Shown: piece after piece, positions 54,741 through 64,000 of the stretch
Layout: the number at the start of each line of letters is the position of its first letter
Numbering within the stretch: position 1 is the first letter of the stretch
Assembly: GCF_002920575.1 (NCBI RefSeq)
Contig: NZ_PQSQ01000020.1
Coordinates: forward strand, 29,043 to 93,042
Direction: 5' to 3'
DNA: 64,000 nt
From: Streptomyces sp. Ru73
Lineage (GTDB): Bacteria > Actinomycetota > Actinomycetes > Streptomycetales > Streptomycetaceae
Notes under the pieces: generated by a model
The model's input: only the letters and a program-made list of their open reading frames with translations
What the model was told of the DNA's origin: nothing
Database searches by the model: none
Translations under genes and position numbers: made by a program

Positions 54741-55031
54741 ATGCCTCGACCGACTGCCGCACAGATCGCCTACGGTACGGCCACCGTCGTGCTCTCCACC
54801 CTCGCCATGCTGCTGCTCTCGCAGACCAGGGCGGGCATCGGTGTCGCGGTCATCGCCCTCGCCGGGCTGGGACTCGGCCTCCTCGTCGCGGTCACGGCGC
54901 CGCTGCCCCGCTCGGTGCGGGCCCGCCGGACGCGCGCCGCCGCCCCACAGGTGCGGCCCGAAGGCTTCGTGGGACGGCGTACGTCGCCGACCCGGCCTGC
55001 CGAGGCCCGGGTCGGCGAACACTCCCGGTAG
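54741..55031 (+). CDS. Small membrane protein
   Basis: 96 residues. Two hydrophobic helices (YGTATVVLSTLAMLLLSQTRAG and VAVIALAGLGLGLLVAVTAPL) and a basic tail RARRTRAAAPQVRPEGFVGRRTSP. ATG 54741 is favoured, with GAGGA ten bases ahead; an upstream ATG at 54699 would add 14 residues. Convergent with the RDD gene at 12 bases. Family not recognised. Confidence 0.65.
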   Translation: MPRPTAAQIAYGTATVVLSTLAMLLLSQTRAGIGVAVIALAGLGLGLLVAVTAPLPRSVRARRTRAAAPQVRPEGFVGRRTSPTRPAEARVGEHSR

Positions 55032-55043
55032 GACGCGCGGCGG

Positions 55044-55814
55044 TCAGGCGGTGGAGACCACCACCGTGCGCCCCGCCTTGTCGTGCAGGCACTGCTGGTA
55101 CGGCTTGTCCCAGGTGCACCACAGCACGTTGAGCAGCCAGAAGATCGTGCCGCAGCAGGGGATGACCTCGGGCAGCGTGTAGACGGCGGCCCGCACCCAG
55201 CCCGCCTGGGCTGTGGGGATCGCCCCGTTCTCCAGCATCGCCACCCTGATCTTCATGGCCATCTTCCCGACGGTCTGGCCGCGGGTGGTCAGCATGATGC
55301 CTTCGTAGAGCAGATAGGCCAGCATCGTGACGCCGGAGACCACGCTCTGCTTGCCGCTCTCGTTCGTCGCGGTGTAGTCCACGCCGCCGACGATGAACCA
55401 CATGATCAGGCCGACCGGCACGCCGATGAGGATGCCGTCGATGATCCGCGCGACCAGCCGCCGGCCGCGACCCGCGAGGGGCGGCATTCCGGCGAGCGGA
55501 TCGGGCGCACCGTAGGGATCGCCACCGCCGTAGGGCCCGCCGCCGTACGGACCACCGCCGTACGGACCGCCGGGCGGCGGAGGGCCGCCGTAGGGACCGC
55601 CACCGCCGGGCGGCGGGCCGCCACCGTAGGGGCCGCCACCGTAGGGGCCGCCACCGCCGTACGGACCGCCGGCCCCGGGCGGGGGGCCGCCGGGCGCGCC
55701 GCCGTACGGGTCGCCGCTGTTCGCGGGCGGCTCCTGCGGATGCTGCGGCTTCTTGAGGAACGGGTCGTCTTCCGGCGGCTCGCCGGATCCGGGCCTCGGC
55801 TGGTCGGTACTCAT
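55044..55814 (-). CDS. RDD family membrane protein with Gly/Pro/Tyr-rich N-terminus
   Basis: 256 residues. Residues 1-115 are a Pro/Gly/Tyr tail with many GPYGGG units; the RDD domain follows: RGRRLVARIIDGILIGVPVGLIMWF, TTRGQTVGKMAMKIRVAMLENG, and CCGTIFWLLNVLWCTWDKPYQQCLHDKAGRTVVV. Three to four helices. RDD proteins are transporter-like or regulators; function unknown. ATG 55814. Paralogue of the gene at 55990. Confidence 0.85.
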   Translation of the reverse strand: MSTDQPRPGSGEPPEDDPFLKKPQHPQEPPANSGDPYGGAPGGPPPGAGGPYGGGGPYGGGPYGGGPPPGGGGPYGGPPPPGGPYGGGPYGGGPYGGGDPYGAPDPLAGMPPLAGRGRRLVARIIDGILIGVPVGLIMWFIVGGVDYTATNESGKQSVVSGVTMLAYLLYEGIMLTTRGQTVGKMAMKIRVAMLENGAIPTAQAGWVRAAVYTLPEVIPCCGTIFWLLNVLWCTWDKPYQQCLHDKAGRTVVVSTA

Positions 55815-55989
55815 GGCCCGAGTCGACCGCGTACCACCGGTCGCCGCATCCGGCGTGCGCCGTTCGGGGGAAGTGCGGCGCGCCGGACAGTGGTGCGCGC
55901 CGTGCGCGGGCGCGTCCCGGTGCTCCCGGGCGCACCCGTACGCGCCGGGGCAACGGGCCGGGCCGCCTCCAGCAGCCCGGCCCCGGGAC

Positions 55990-57681
55990 TCAGCCCTCGG
56001 CCACGAACGTCCGGGCCGCCTTGTCGTGCCAGCACTGCCGCCAGGGCCGGTCGACCAGGCACCACAGGACGTTCACCACGCCGACGACCAGCACCCCGAG
56101 CACGCCGTAGACCAGCCAGCGCTTGAGCGCGGCGGCGAACTCCGGGGTGTCGTGGCCCTCGATGTCCAGCACCCGCACGCCGCAGACCTTCTTGCCGAGC
56201 GTGAAGCCCCACTTGGCCATGGGCAGCGCCTCGTAGAGCAGCCCGACGACCAGCAGGACGGCGATCACGATGGCCAGGTAGCCGCCGGTGGTGCCGTCGA
56301 GGAGATACACGGTGGTCTGCACGCCGGACTGCTTCGCCGCCTCGACCTTGGCGTCGATGTGGTCGGCGGCCGCGTTCCACAGCGGCACGGCGACGCCGGC
56401 GAGCAGCCCGCCCAGCACAACGGTGTCGATCAGCCGCGCGGCGATCCGGCGGCCGAGCGGGGCGGGCCGCCCCTGGGCCTGCGCGGCCTGGAGGAAGGGG
56501 TTGTCGGCCGGCGGCTTCCACGGGATGACGCTCTCGGGGGCGCCGCCCTGCTGCGGGGCGGCCGGGCCGGGCTGCGGTGCCGACGGGCCGGACTGCTGGG
56601 GGTAGCCGTACCCGCCCTGCTGCGGGGCCGACGGACCGGGCTGCGGATAGCCGTAGCCGCTCTGCTGCGGGGCCCCGGCGGCGGACCCGGCCTGCTGCGG
56701 ATAGCCGTAACCGCCCTGGTTCGGGACGGACGGGGCGCTCTGCTGCGGGTAGCCGTAACCGTCCTGGCGGGGCTGGGCCGGCGGCTGCTGCGGGGCCGGG
56801 TGCTGCGCGGCCGGGGCGCCGGCCGCCGGTCCGTCCTGCCGGGCGCCGCCGCGGTCCAGCCGGATCGCCATCGTGCCGTCGGCCGGGGGCGTGCCCTGCG
56901 CCGCCGCGCCCTTCTTGTCCCCCGCGGCGCCGGGGCGTACGGCGCGGATCGCCACGGTGCCGTCGGCGGGCGTGCCGGGGCCGACCGCGCGGATGGCCAT
57001 GGTGCCCTCCGGGACACCGGCCGCGGGCTGCGCGGCGTCCTCGGTCTGCGGCGCGCCGGCGGTGTCCCCGGCGTCCGCGCGCTCGGCGTCCTTGCCGGCG
57101 GGCGCCGCACCGGAACCTTCCTGCTCGCCGCCCCCCGCGCCGTCCGCCGCCGGGTCGCCCCATGCCTGGCCCCCGGCGGGCGCGCCGGCGTCGTCGCGCT
57201 GCGCGGGAACCGCGCCCCAGGAGACCCGGCGGTCCTGCTCGCCGCCGAAACCGGCCTGCTGGGAGGCGTCGGCCTGCCACGACGCCGCGGCCCCGGGGCT
57301 GTTGCCGTGCAGCCGGCGCGGGTCGTCCCAGTCGGCGGCGGGCGGCGTGTCCACCTCGCCGCGCTCGCGCACCGCGAGCGCGTCCCCCTCGGCCGCCGGG
57401 CCGTCGACCTGCCCGGAGTCCTCCTCCTCGTCGAAGAAGACCGGGCCGGTCTCCTCGGCGGCGGCCGGCTGCGCGGCGGCCGGCTGCGCTGCCGCGGGCG
57501 GCGCGACGGCGGCGCCCGGCGGCGGGGCCGGCATCGCCTCGCCCTCGGCGGGCGCCGGGCGGCTGGTGCCGGGCACCCAGGCGGCGCCGTTCCAGTACCG
57601 GATGTAGCCGGGGATGGACGGATCCGGGTAGTAGCCGGGTGTGGGGCTGCCGCCGGCGGATCCTGACGAAGGCGCGCTCAT
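55990..57681 (-). CDS. RDD family membrane protein with DUF2510 and long low-complexity region
   Basis: 563 residues. DUF2510 motif at the N-terminus (GYYPDPSIPGYIRYWNGAAWVPGT), a low-complexity region of about 350 residues with Gln/Tyr/Pro repeats (GYGYPQ four to five times), then an RDD domain (LGRRIAARLIDTVVLGGLLAGVAVPLW, WGFTLGKKVCGVRVLDIEG, DRPWRQCWHDKAARTFVA). DUF2510 often recognises or binds at the membrane. The C-terminus matches the shorter paralogue next to it, so they likely arose by tandem duplication. ATG 57681 is taken over a TTG at 57687. Confidence 0.85.
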   Translation of the reverse strand: MSAPSSGSAGGSPTPGYYPDPSIPGYIRYWNGAAWVPGTSRPAPAEGEAMPAPPPGAAVAPPAAAQPAAAQPAAAEETGPVFFDEEEDSGQVDGPAAEGDALAVRERGEVDTPPAADWDDPRRLHGNSPGAAASWQADASQQAGFGGEQDRRVSWGAVPAQRDDAGAPAGGQAWGDPAADGAGGGEQEGSGAAPAGKDAERADAGDTAGAPQTEDAAQPAAGVPEGTMAIRAVGPGTPADGTVAIRAVRPGAAGDKKGAAAQGTPPADGTMAIRLDRGGARQDGPAAGAPAAQHPAPQQPPAQPRQDGYGYPQQSAPSVPNQGGYGYPQQAGSAAGAPQQSGYGYPQPGPSAPQQGGYGYPQQSGPSAPQPGPAAPQQGGAPESVIPWKPPADNPFLQAAQAQGRPAPLGRRIAARLIDTVVLGGLLAGVAVPLWNAAADHIDAKVEAAKQSGVQTTVYLLDGTTGGYLAIVIAVLLVVGLLYEALPMAKWGFTLGKKVCGVRVLDIEGHDTPEFAAALKRWLVYGVLGVLVVGVVNVLWCLVDRPWRQCWHDKAARTFVAEG

Positions 57682-57932
57682 GTCCAAAGGTCCCGTATCT
57701 GTGTTCGGCCTGCTGGGGGGCGGGTGGGGCTAGTGCAGTCTGCCGCAACGCAGCGTCCACATCTATCAGACGGGGGGTGGTCGCCGGGTATGTCCCGGCT
57801 CCTGACCCCTCGGAAGAGGGGCGCGAAAAAAGTTGTACGAAGTCGCGTAATGGTCCGGGAGTCACGGCCTCTATCCCTGTGCGGGCGGTTGCTCACGGGG
57901 TGCCCGCACAGAAACGTAGAGAGGCGTGACAC

Positions 57933-58409
57933 ATGCACACCGTGGTGGAACGAGAGCTGGAACTGGGCCTGGTGCTGTCGCCGGAGCGCAGCGTTGCGGT
58001 GCCTGCCCGGCTGACGTACCGGACCGATGATCCCTACGCCGTACACGTCGCCTTCCACATCGGCTCCGACTCCCCCGTCAACTGGACGTTCGCGCGCGAG
58101 CTGCTGGTGGAGGGGGTGTTCCGGCCGTGCGGCCACGGCGACGTGCGGGTGTGGCCGACCAAGGCCGAGGGGCGCAGCCTGGTCTGCATGGCGCTGAGCT
58201 CGCCGGACGGGGACGCGCTCCTGGAGGCCCCGGCGACCGCGGTGTCGGCGTGGCTGGAGCGCACGCTGCGGGTGGTGCCGCCGGGCACCGAGGAGGAGCA
58301 CCTCGGGATCGACAAAGGGCTGAGCGAGCTGCTGGCGCTGGCCCCGCGGGACGAGCTGTGGCTGCGCGACCCGTGGCCGTCGGACGAGTCCCCTGAGGGC
58401 GGCGCGTAA
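57933..58409 (+). CDS. ssgG: SsgA-family sporulation/cell-division regulator
   Basis: 158 residues. The SALP fold: VVERELELGLVLSPERSVAVPARLTYRTDDPYAVHVAFHIGSDSPVNWTFARELLVEGVFRPCGHGDVRVWP. SsgA-like proteins control septum placement and spore-wall maturation in sporulating actinomycetes. The place, near pncB, the M6 protease and hppD, fits ssgG as I remember the S. coelicolor map, where it helps define the position of septa. ATG 57933, ribosome site weak (AGAGAGG). Divergent from the RDD gene. Confidence 0.85.
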   Translation: MHTVVERELELGLVLSPERSVAVPARLTYRTDDPYAVHVAFHIGSDSPVNWTFARELLVEGVFRPCGHGDVRVWPTKAEGRSLVCMALSSPDGDALLEAPATAVSAWLERTLRVVPPGTEEEHLGIDKGLSELLALAPRDELWLRDPWPSDESPEGGA

Positions 58410-58492
58410 CCCGTCGCATGTCCGGCCGGTACGTACGCCGGTCCCCCGAGAGCTGGTGGAATGTTCAACCATCTCGGGGTGTTGGCGAGACC

Positions 58493-58840
58493 ATGACCGA
58501 GACGTACTACACGCACGGCACGCCCGCCGAGCGCTGGGACCGTGCGGGCCTCTTCTTCGAGGCCAAGGACTACACGACCGCGGCGCGGATCCTGGAGGGC
58601 CTCGTCGACGAGGTCCCCGAGCTCGTCGCGCCGCGGCTGCTGCTGGCCCGCGCCTACTACCACTCCGCGCAGCTGTGGCGCGCGGAGGCGGAGCTGCGCG
58701 CGGTCCTGGAACGGGACCCGGTCGAGAGCTACGCCCAGCTGATGCTGGGCCGCACCCTCCAGCGTCAGGGCCGCCCCGCGGAGGCGGCCCCCTATCTCCG
58801 GATCGCCGCCGCCATGACGGGCGACCCGGACCTGGACTGA
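58493..58840 (+). CDS. Tetratricopeptide-repeat protein
   Basis: 115 residues, three TPR helices pairs by pattern (AERWDRAGLFFEAKDYTTAARILEGLVDEVPE; VAPRLLLARAYYHSAQLWRAEAELRAVLERDP; ESYAQLMLGRTLQRQGRPAEAAPYLRIA). A protein-protein interaction module without a catalytic part. ATG 58493; 83 bases after ssgG on the same strand, so it may be read with it. Function unknown. Confidence 0.85.
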   Translation: MTETYYTHGTPAERWDRAGLFFEAKDYTTAARILEGLVDEVPELVAPRLLLARAYYHSAQLWRAEAELRAVLERDPVESYAQLMLGRTLQRQGRPAEAAPYLRIAAAMTGDPDLD

Positions 58841-58912
58841 GCCGCGGGGGCCGCCCGGCCCCCGTACGGCCGCTGCCCCGGCCGGCGCCGGTCAGGCGTG
58901 CCGGGCCGCGCC

Positions 58913-60355
58913 TCAGCCCCGGTAGCTCTCCAGCAGCCGCAGCCACACCTCGCTGATCGTCGGATACGCCGGCACCGCGTGCCACAGCCGGGACAGCGGC
59001 ACCTCGCCGGCCACCGCGACCGTCGCGGAGTGCAGCAGCTCGCCGACGCCCGGGCCGACGAAGGTGACGCCGAGCACCACCTCGCGGTCCAGATCGACGA
59101 CCATGCGCGCGCGGCCGCAATACCCGTCGGCGTACAGGCTCGCGCCCGCCACGCCGCCCAGGTCCACGTCGACGCTGCGGACCCGGTACCCCGCGCGCTC
59201 GGCCTCCGCGACGGTCAGCCCGGCCGAGGCCGCCTCCGGGTCGGTGAAGACGACCTGCGGCACGGCGGCGGTGTCGGCGGTCGCGGCGTACGCGCTCCAG
59301 CGGCCGGTGTCCGGCTCGTCGCCCCGGGCGCGGGCCGCGATGGCGGCACCCGCGATCCGGGCCTGGTACTTGCCCTGGTGGGTGAGGAGGGCCCGGTGGT
59401 TGACGTCGCCGACCGCGTACAGCCAGCCGCCCTCCACCGCCGTCACCCGGCAGCTGTCGTCCACCTCCAGCCAGCTGCCCGGCGTGAGGCCCACCGTCTC
59501 CAGGCCGAGGTCGTCGGTGCGCGGGGCGCGGCCGGTGGCGAACAGCACCTCGTCGGCCTCCAGCCGCTCGCCGCCGCTCAGGGTGAGGGTCACGGGGCCG
59601 TCCGGATCGGCGCGGTGCACCTCCTCGACGGAGGTGTCCCAGCGGAGGTCGGCGCCGGCCTCCTTCAGCGCCTCGGCCACCAGCTCGCCGGCGAACGGCT
59701 CCATGCGGGCCAGCAGCCCTGAGCCGCGGACCAGCATCGTGACCTCGGAGCCCAGCGCCTGGAAGGCGGTCGCCATCTCCACCGCGACCACGCCGCCGCC
59801 GACCACCACGAGCCGTCCCGGCACCGTCTGCGCGCTGGTCGCCTCGCGGCTGGTCCAGGGCCGCGCCGTGGCCAGTCCCGGCAGGTCAGGGAGCGCCGCG
59901 CTGCTGCCCGTGCAGACCGCGACGGCGTGCCGGGCGGTCAGCTCGGTGCCGTCGTCGACGGTCACCCGCTTGGGCCCGGTCAGCCGGCCCCGGCCGCGTA
60001 CGAGGTCGATGCCGGCCGAGTCCAGCCACTCGACCTGGCCGTCGTCCTTCCAGTGCGAGGTGAAGGCGTCGCGGCGGGCGAACACGGCGCGGGCGTCCAG
60101 CGGCCCGCCCGCCGCTTCCGGCAGTCCGGGAATCCGGCGCGCGTCGGCGCGCACGGTGACCGGGCGCAGCAGCGCCTTGGACGGCATGCACGCCCAGTAC
60201 GAGCACTCGCCGCCGACCAGTTCGCTCTCCACGATCACGGCGCTCAGGCCGAGGGCGTGCGCGCGGTCGGCGACGTTCTCGCCGACCGGGCCGGCGCCCA
60301 GCACCACGACGTCGTACTCCCTGGTGTGCCCTGCGGGTTCTGCGGTCTGTGCCAT
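58913..60355 (-). CDS. NAD(P)/FAD-dependent disulfide oxidoreductase, atypical active site
   Basis: 480 residues. FAD motif DVVVLGAGPVGENVADRA, redox pair C-x4-C in GGECSYWACMPSKALL, NAD motif VVVGGGVVAVEMA and the dimerisation domain. The usual catalytic His-Glu of lipoamide dehydrogenase (HPTxxE) is here AYPTISE, so the His is Tyr, closer to MerA or other group members. So it is probably a soluble reductase for an unknown disulfide, quinone or metal. ATG 60355; weak ribosome site. Convergent with the TPR gene. Confidence 0.87.
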   Translation of the reverse strand: MAQTAEPAGHTREYDVVVLGAGPVGENVADRAHALGLSAVIVESELVGGECSYWACMPSKALLRPVTVRADARRIPGLPEAAGGPLDARAVFARRDAFTSHWKDDGQVEWLDSAGIDLVRGRGRLTGPKRVTVDDGTELTARHAVAVCTGSSAALPDLPGLATARPWTSREATSAQTVPGRLVVVGGGVVAVEMATAFQALGSEVTMLVRGSGLLARMEPFAGELVAEALKEAGADLRWDTSVEEVHRADPDGPVTLTLSGGERLEADEVLFATGRAPRTDDLGLETVGLTPGSWLEVDDSCRVTAVEGGWLYAVGDVNHRALLTHQGKYQARIAGAAIAARARGDEPDTGRWSAYAATADTAAVPQVVFTDPEAASAGLTVAEAERAGYRVRSVDVDLGGVAGASLYADGYCGRARMVVDLDREVVLGVTFVGPGVGELLHSATVAVAGEVPLSRLWHAVPAYPTISEVWLRLLESYRG

Positions 60356-60473
60356 CGGCGAATCTCGCTCCCTGCGTGCGGGGGTCCGGCGGTGAACGGG
60401 TCTGGCGACCATCCTCCGCCCGCGGGCCCGCCGGGGCCACAGGACAACCGGCCGGTCGGCGGAGGCCGGCCGG

Positions 60474-60761
60474 TCAGCGTATGCGTGCCTCGACCGCCGC
60501 CTTGGCCTCGGCCAGGCCGGCGCCCGTCAGCTGCCGGTACCGCTTGATCGCCTCGATCTTGCGGTCGCGGCGGAGCAGGTCGTCGATCTCGGCCAGCTCG
60601 GGGCGGTCGTCGGTGATGCCGTGGTGCGCCAGGAGGAGGTCCAGCCGGTGCTCCGTCTCGCGCAGCCGCCGCTCCAGCCGCTTGGTGCGGCTGTCGGAGA
60701 AGCTGTTGAGCAGCAGGAGCACGACGAGGACCAGCGTCGCCGCGAGCAGTGCGTTGTCCAT
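60474..60761 (-). CDS. Membrane protein with ribosomal L7/L12 C-terminal-like domain
   Basis: 95 residues: an N-terminal membrane helix (NALLAATLVLVVLLLLNSFSD), a coiled-coil stretch (RTKRLERRLRETEHRLDLLLAHHG) and a C-terminal segment DDLLRRDRKIEAIKRYRQLTGAGLAEAKAAVEARIR. The last part is the L7/L12 C-terminal pattern of I-x-x-IK-x-Y-R-x-x-T-G-x-G-L-x-EAK-x-x-V. In ribosomal L7/L12 this domain binds translation factors. A tether between membrane and GTPases is conceivable; the function is unknown. Confidence 0.8.
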   Translation of the reverse strand: MDNALLAATLVLVVLLLLNSFSDSRTKRLERRLRETEHRLDLLLAHHGITDDRPELAEIDDLLRRDRKIEAIKRYRQLTGAGLAEAKAAVEARIR

Positions 60762-60831
60762 GGCAGGACTGTACGGGCCGGCACTGACAACGCCCCTCGC
60801 GGCTCGGCGGGTTCAGCGGGCCGGGCCCGCG

Positions 60832-62196
60832 TCAGAAGACCTTGCCCGGGTTAAGCAGGCCGTGCGGGTCGAAGACCTGCTTGATGCCGCGGTGCAACTC
60901 CAGGGAGACCGGGCCCAGTTCGCGGGCCAGCCACTCCTTCTTCAGTATGCCGACGCCGTGTTCGCCGGTGATCGTGCCGCCCAGCTCCAGGCCGAGTCCC
61001 ATGATCTCGTCGAAGGACTCGCGGGCCCGCCGGGACTCGTCGGGGTCGGCCGCGTCGAAGCAGACGGTGGGGTGAGTGTTGCCGTCGCCGGCGTGCGCGC
61101 AGACGCCGATGGTGAGGTCGTACTTCTCGGCGATGGCGGCGCAGCCGTTGAGCAGGTCGGCGAGCTTGGAGCGGGGCACGCAGACGTCGTCGATCATGGT
61201 GGCCGTCTTCACCGCTTCGAGCGCGGTGAGGGTGAGCCGGCGGGCCTGCAGCAGCATGTCGGACTCGGCGGCGTTCTCGGCGGGGACGACCTGGGTGGCG
61301 CCCGCCTCCTCGCAGAGCGCGCCGACGGCGGCCAGGTCGGCGGCCGGGTCCGGGCTGTCGAAGGCGGCCAGGAGCAGCGCCTCGGTGGAGTCCGGCAGAC
61401 CCATGTTGGCCATGGCGTTGACCGCGCGGATGCTCGTACGGTCCATCAGCTCCAGCAGCGAGGGGGCGTGGCCGCGGGCCATGATCTCGCAGACCGCGGC
61501 GCAGGCGGCGTCCGTGGAGGGGAACTCCGCGGCCAGCGCGAGCTGTTGCGGCGGCTCGGGCTTGAGCGCGAGGACGGCCCGTACGACGATGCCGAGGCTG
61601 CCCTCGGAGCCGACGAAGAGCCGGGTGAGGTCGTAGCCGGCGACGCCCTTGGCGGTACGGCGGCCGGTCTGCAGCAGCCGGCCGTCGGCGAGGACGACGT
61701 CCAGGCCGAGCACGTACTCGGCGGTGACGCCGTACTTCACGCAGCACAGGCCGCCCGACGCGGTGCCGATGTTGCCGCCGATGGAGCACATCTCCCAGCT
61801 GGAGGGGTCCGGCGGGTAGTACAGGCCGTGCTCGTTCACCGCGCGGGAGAGGGTGGCGTTGATGACGCCGGGCTCGACGACCGCGATCCGGTCGACGGGG
61901 TTGATCTCCAGGATGCGGTCCATCTTGGTCAGCGAGAGCACGATGCAGCCGTCGGAGGCGTTGGCGGCGCCGGACAGGCCGGTGCGGGCGCCCTGCGGGA
62001 CGACGGGGACGCGCAGTTCGGTGGCGGTGCGCATGACGTGCTGGACCTGCTCGACGGTGCGCGGCAGGACGACGGCCGCGGGAATGCCGGCTTCGCAGAA
62101 GCTGGCCATGTCGTGGGCGTAGGAACCGGTGACATCGGGGTCGGTGAGGACCGCCCCTTCGGGGAGTCCGCTGCGCAGCTGTGCGATGAGGTCCAT
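60832..62196 (-). CDS. FAD-binding oxidase, glycolate oxidase GlcD-like
   Basis: 454 residues of the VAO/PCMH family: the FAD-phosphate loop VVPQGARTGLSGAANASDGCIVLSL, SSWEMCSIGGNIGTASGG and the C-terminal GVCAHAGDGNTHP and GEHGVGILKKEWL. Fits glycolate or D-lactate dehydrogenase of the GlcD type. No GlcE or GlcF partner is adjacent, so it would pass electrons alone. ATG 62196 with AAGGTG ahead; the 19 residues upstream are excluded. Confidence 0.87.
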   Translation of the reverse strand: MDLIAQLRSGLPEGAVLTDPDVTGSYAHDMASFCEAGIPAAVVLPRTVEQVQHVMRTATELRVPVVPQGARTGLSGAANASDGCIVLSLTKMDRILEINPVDRIAVVEPGVINATLSRAVNEHGLYYPPDPSSWEMCSIGGNIGTASGGLCCVKYGVTAEYVLGLDVVLADGRLLQTGRRTAKGVAGYDLTRLFVGSEGSLGIVVRAVLALKPEPPQQLALAAEFPSTDAACAAVCEIMARGHAPSLLELMDRTSIRAVNAMANMGLPDSTEALLLAAFDSPDPAADLAAVGALCEEAGATQVVPAENAAESDMLLQARRLTLTALEAVKTATMIDDVCVPRSKLADLLNGCAAIAEKYDLTIGVCAHAGDGNTHPTVCFDAADPDESRRARESFDEIMGLGLELGGTITGEHGVGILKKEWLARELGPVSLELHRGIKQVFDPHGLLNPGKVF

Positions 62197-62333
62197 GGCG
62201 ACACCTTGGCATCCGTGCGGCCTACACGGAAGATTCCGGAAGCCGGTTTCCATGCCCGTTCAGTTGCCCGTTTCGGGCGCCCGTCCCGGCCCCCGTTCCG
62301 GGCCCGGGCGGCGTGCCCGGGCCCGGCGGGCGG

Positions 62334-63542
<1,209 letters not shown>

Positions 63543-63613
63543 TCAGCGACCCACGGGTATCGTCGGGCGATCTGTACATCCTGACCACCGTCAGGCCCAT
63601 CGAGAGGCGGCAC

Positions 63614-64000
63614 ATGGCGATCGACCGACTGGACGGGCGGCTCATCGAACTGCTCGCGGAGGAGCCGCGCATCGGAGTGCTGGAGGCGTCCCGCCGGCTG
63701 GGGGTGGCGCGCGGCACGGTGCAGGCGCGGCTGGACCGCCTTCAGTCGAATGGCGTCATCCGGGGATTCGGCCCCGATGTGGATCCGGCCGCACTGGGAT
63801 ATCCGGTGACCGCTTTCGCCACGCTGGAGATCAAACAGGGCCAAGGCGCCGACGTTCGTAATCATTTGGCAACCGTCCCCGAGGTGCTTGAGCTGCATAC
63901 AACGACGGGACATGGGGACATGCTCTGCAGATTGGTTGCACGTTCCAACGCCGATCTGCAACGTGTCATCGACCGCGTTGTCGGCTTTGATGGCATCATG
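63614..64000 (+). CDS. Lrp/AsnC family regulator, 3' part missing
   Basis: 129 residues visible. MAIDRLDGRLIELLAEEPRIGVLEASRRLGVARGTVQARLDRLQSNGVIRGFGPDVDP is the winged helix-turn-helix of the family; the start of the RAM ligand domain follows (VTAFATLEIKQGQ ... LELHTTTGHGDMLCRLVA). The gene reads off the window. ATG 63614 with GAGAGG ahead; an in-frame ATG at 63539 is less likely. Divergent from hppD, which it presumably regulates in response to tyrosine or a related amino acid. Confidence 0.9.
   Translation, partial: MAIDRLDGRLIELLAEEPRIGVLEASRRLGVARGTVQARLDRLQSNGVIRGFGPDVDPAALGYPVTAFATLEIKQGQGADVRNHLATVPEVLELHTTTGHGDMLCRLVARSNADLQRVIDRVVGFDGIM

Overview
The window is about 64 kb of very GC-rich actinobacterial DNA and almost certainly comes from a Streptomyces chromosome. 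Evidence: strongly G/C-biased third codon positions, many GTG starts, an SsgA-family sporulation regulator, DasR-type operators in front of nagE-type PTS permeases, DUF6412, DUF1996, DUF3618 and SCO0930-type lipoproteins, and RDD/DUF2510 proteins. From about 30 kb to the right end the order of genes (class A PBP, rdgB, rph, nag PTS, cysM/cysO/mec, clpS, pncB, pncA, M6 protease, ssgG, hppD, lrp) resembles, as I recall it, the SCO289x-SCO292x core region of S. coelicolor. I see no prophage, integrase, insertion sequence, CRISPR array or antibiotic cluster, so this is core chromosome with small accessory insertions.

Left part (1-19.5 kb): a truncated GH6 cellulase-type lipoprotein; a sortase-F-like gene that has lost both catalytic residues, overlapped with a small secreted protein; a HAD-IIA phosphatase; a divergent TetR/SDR pair; a six-gene 2-aminoethylphosphonate-type import and degradation operon (binding protein, two permeases, ATPase, phosphonatase-like HAD, FAD amine oxidase) with its own HutC-type GntR regulator and a candidate operator; a divergent ROK regulator/Gfo-Idh oxidoreductase pair whose promoters look leaderless; then DUF3048, FAA hydrolase, a YidC-like insertase with DUF6412, and an acyl-CoA ligase.

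Middle (19.5-36 kb): cell-surface and envelope genes (DUF1996, SCO0930-like lipoprotein, class E sortase, DUF445, SGNH esterase, DUF1707, a three-gene ABC-2 exporter, a class A PBP), a SugE/Gdx guanidinium exporter preceded by a guanidine-III riboswitch, GroES-like and DUF3618 proteins, a thiol peroxidase and a ProP-like MFS transporter, followed by a tRNA-Leu(UAG).

Right part (36-64 kb): rdgB and rph; the N-acetylglucosamine PTS (EIIB plus two EIIC paralogues) with one and two dre sites; an MBL hydrolase; a membrane-anchored PemK/MazF; the sulfur-carrier cysteine pathway mec - leader peptide - cysO - cysM, where CysO carries two residues after its Gly-Gly; an amino-acid permease; DUF2017-ClpS; NAD salvage (pncB, pncA); a large secreted M6 protease; two RDD proteins; ssgG; redox enzymes; and the hppD/Lrp divergent pair, with Lrp running off the right end.

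The items most worth following are the riboswitch-controlled SugE, the leader-peptide-controlled CysO/CysM/Mec module with a C-terminally extended sulfur carrier, the sortase and SDR homologues without catalytic residues, and the near-identity of the phosphonate operator to the DasR site.
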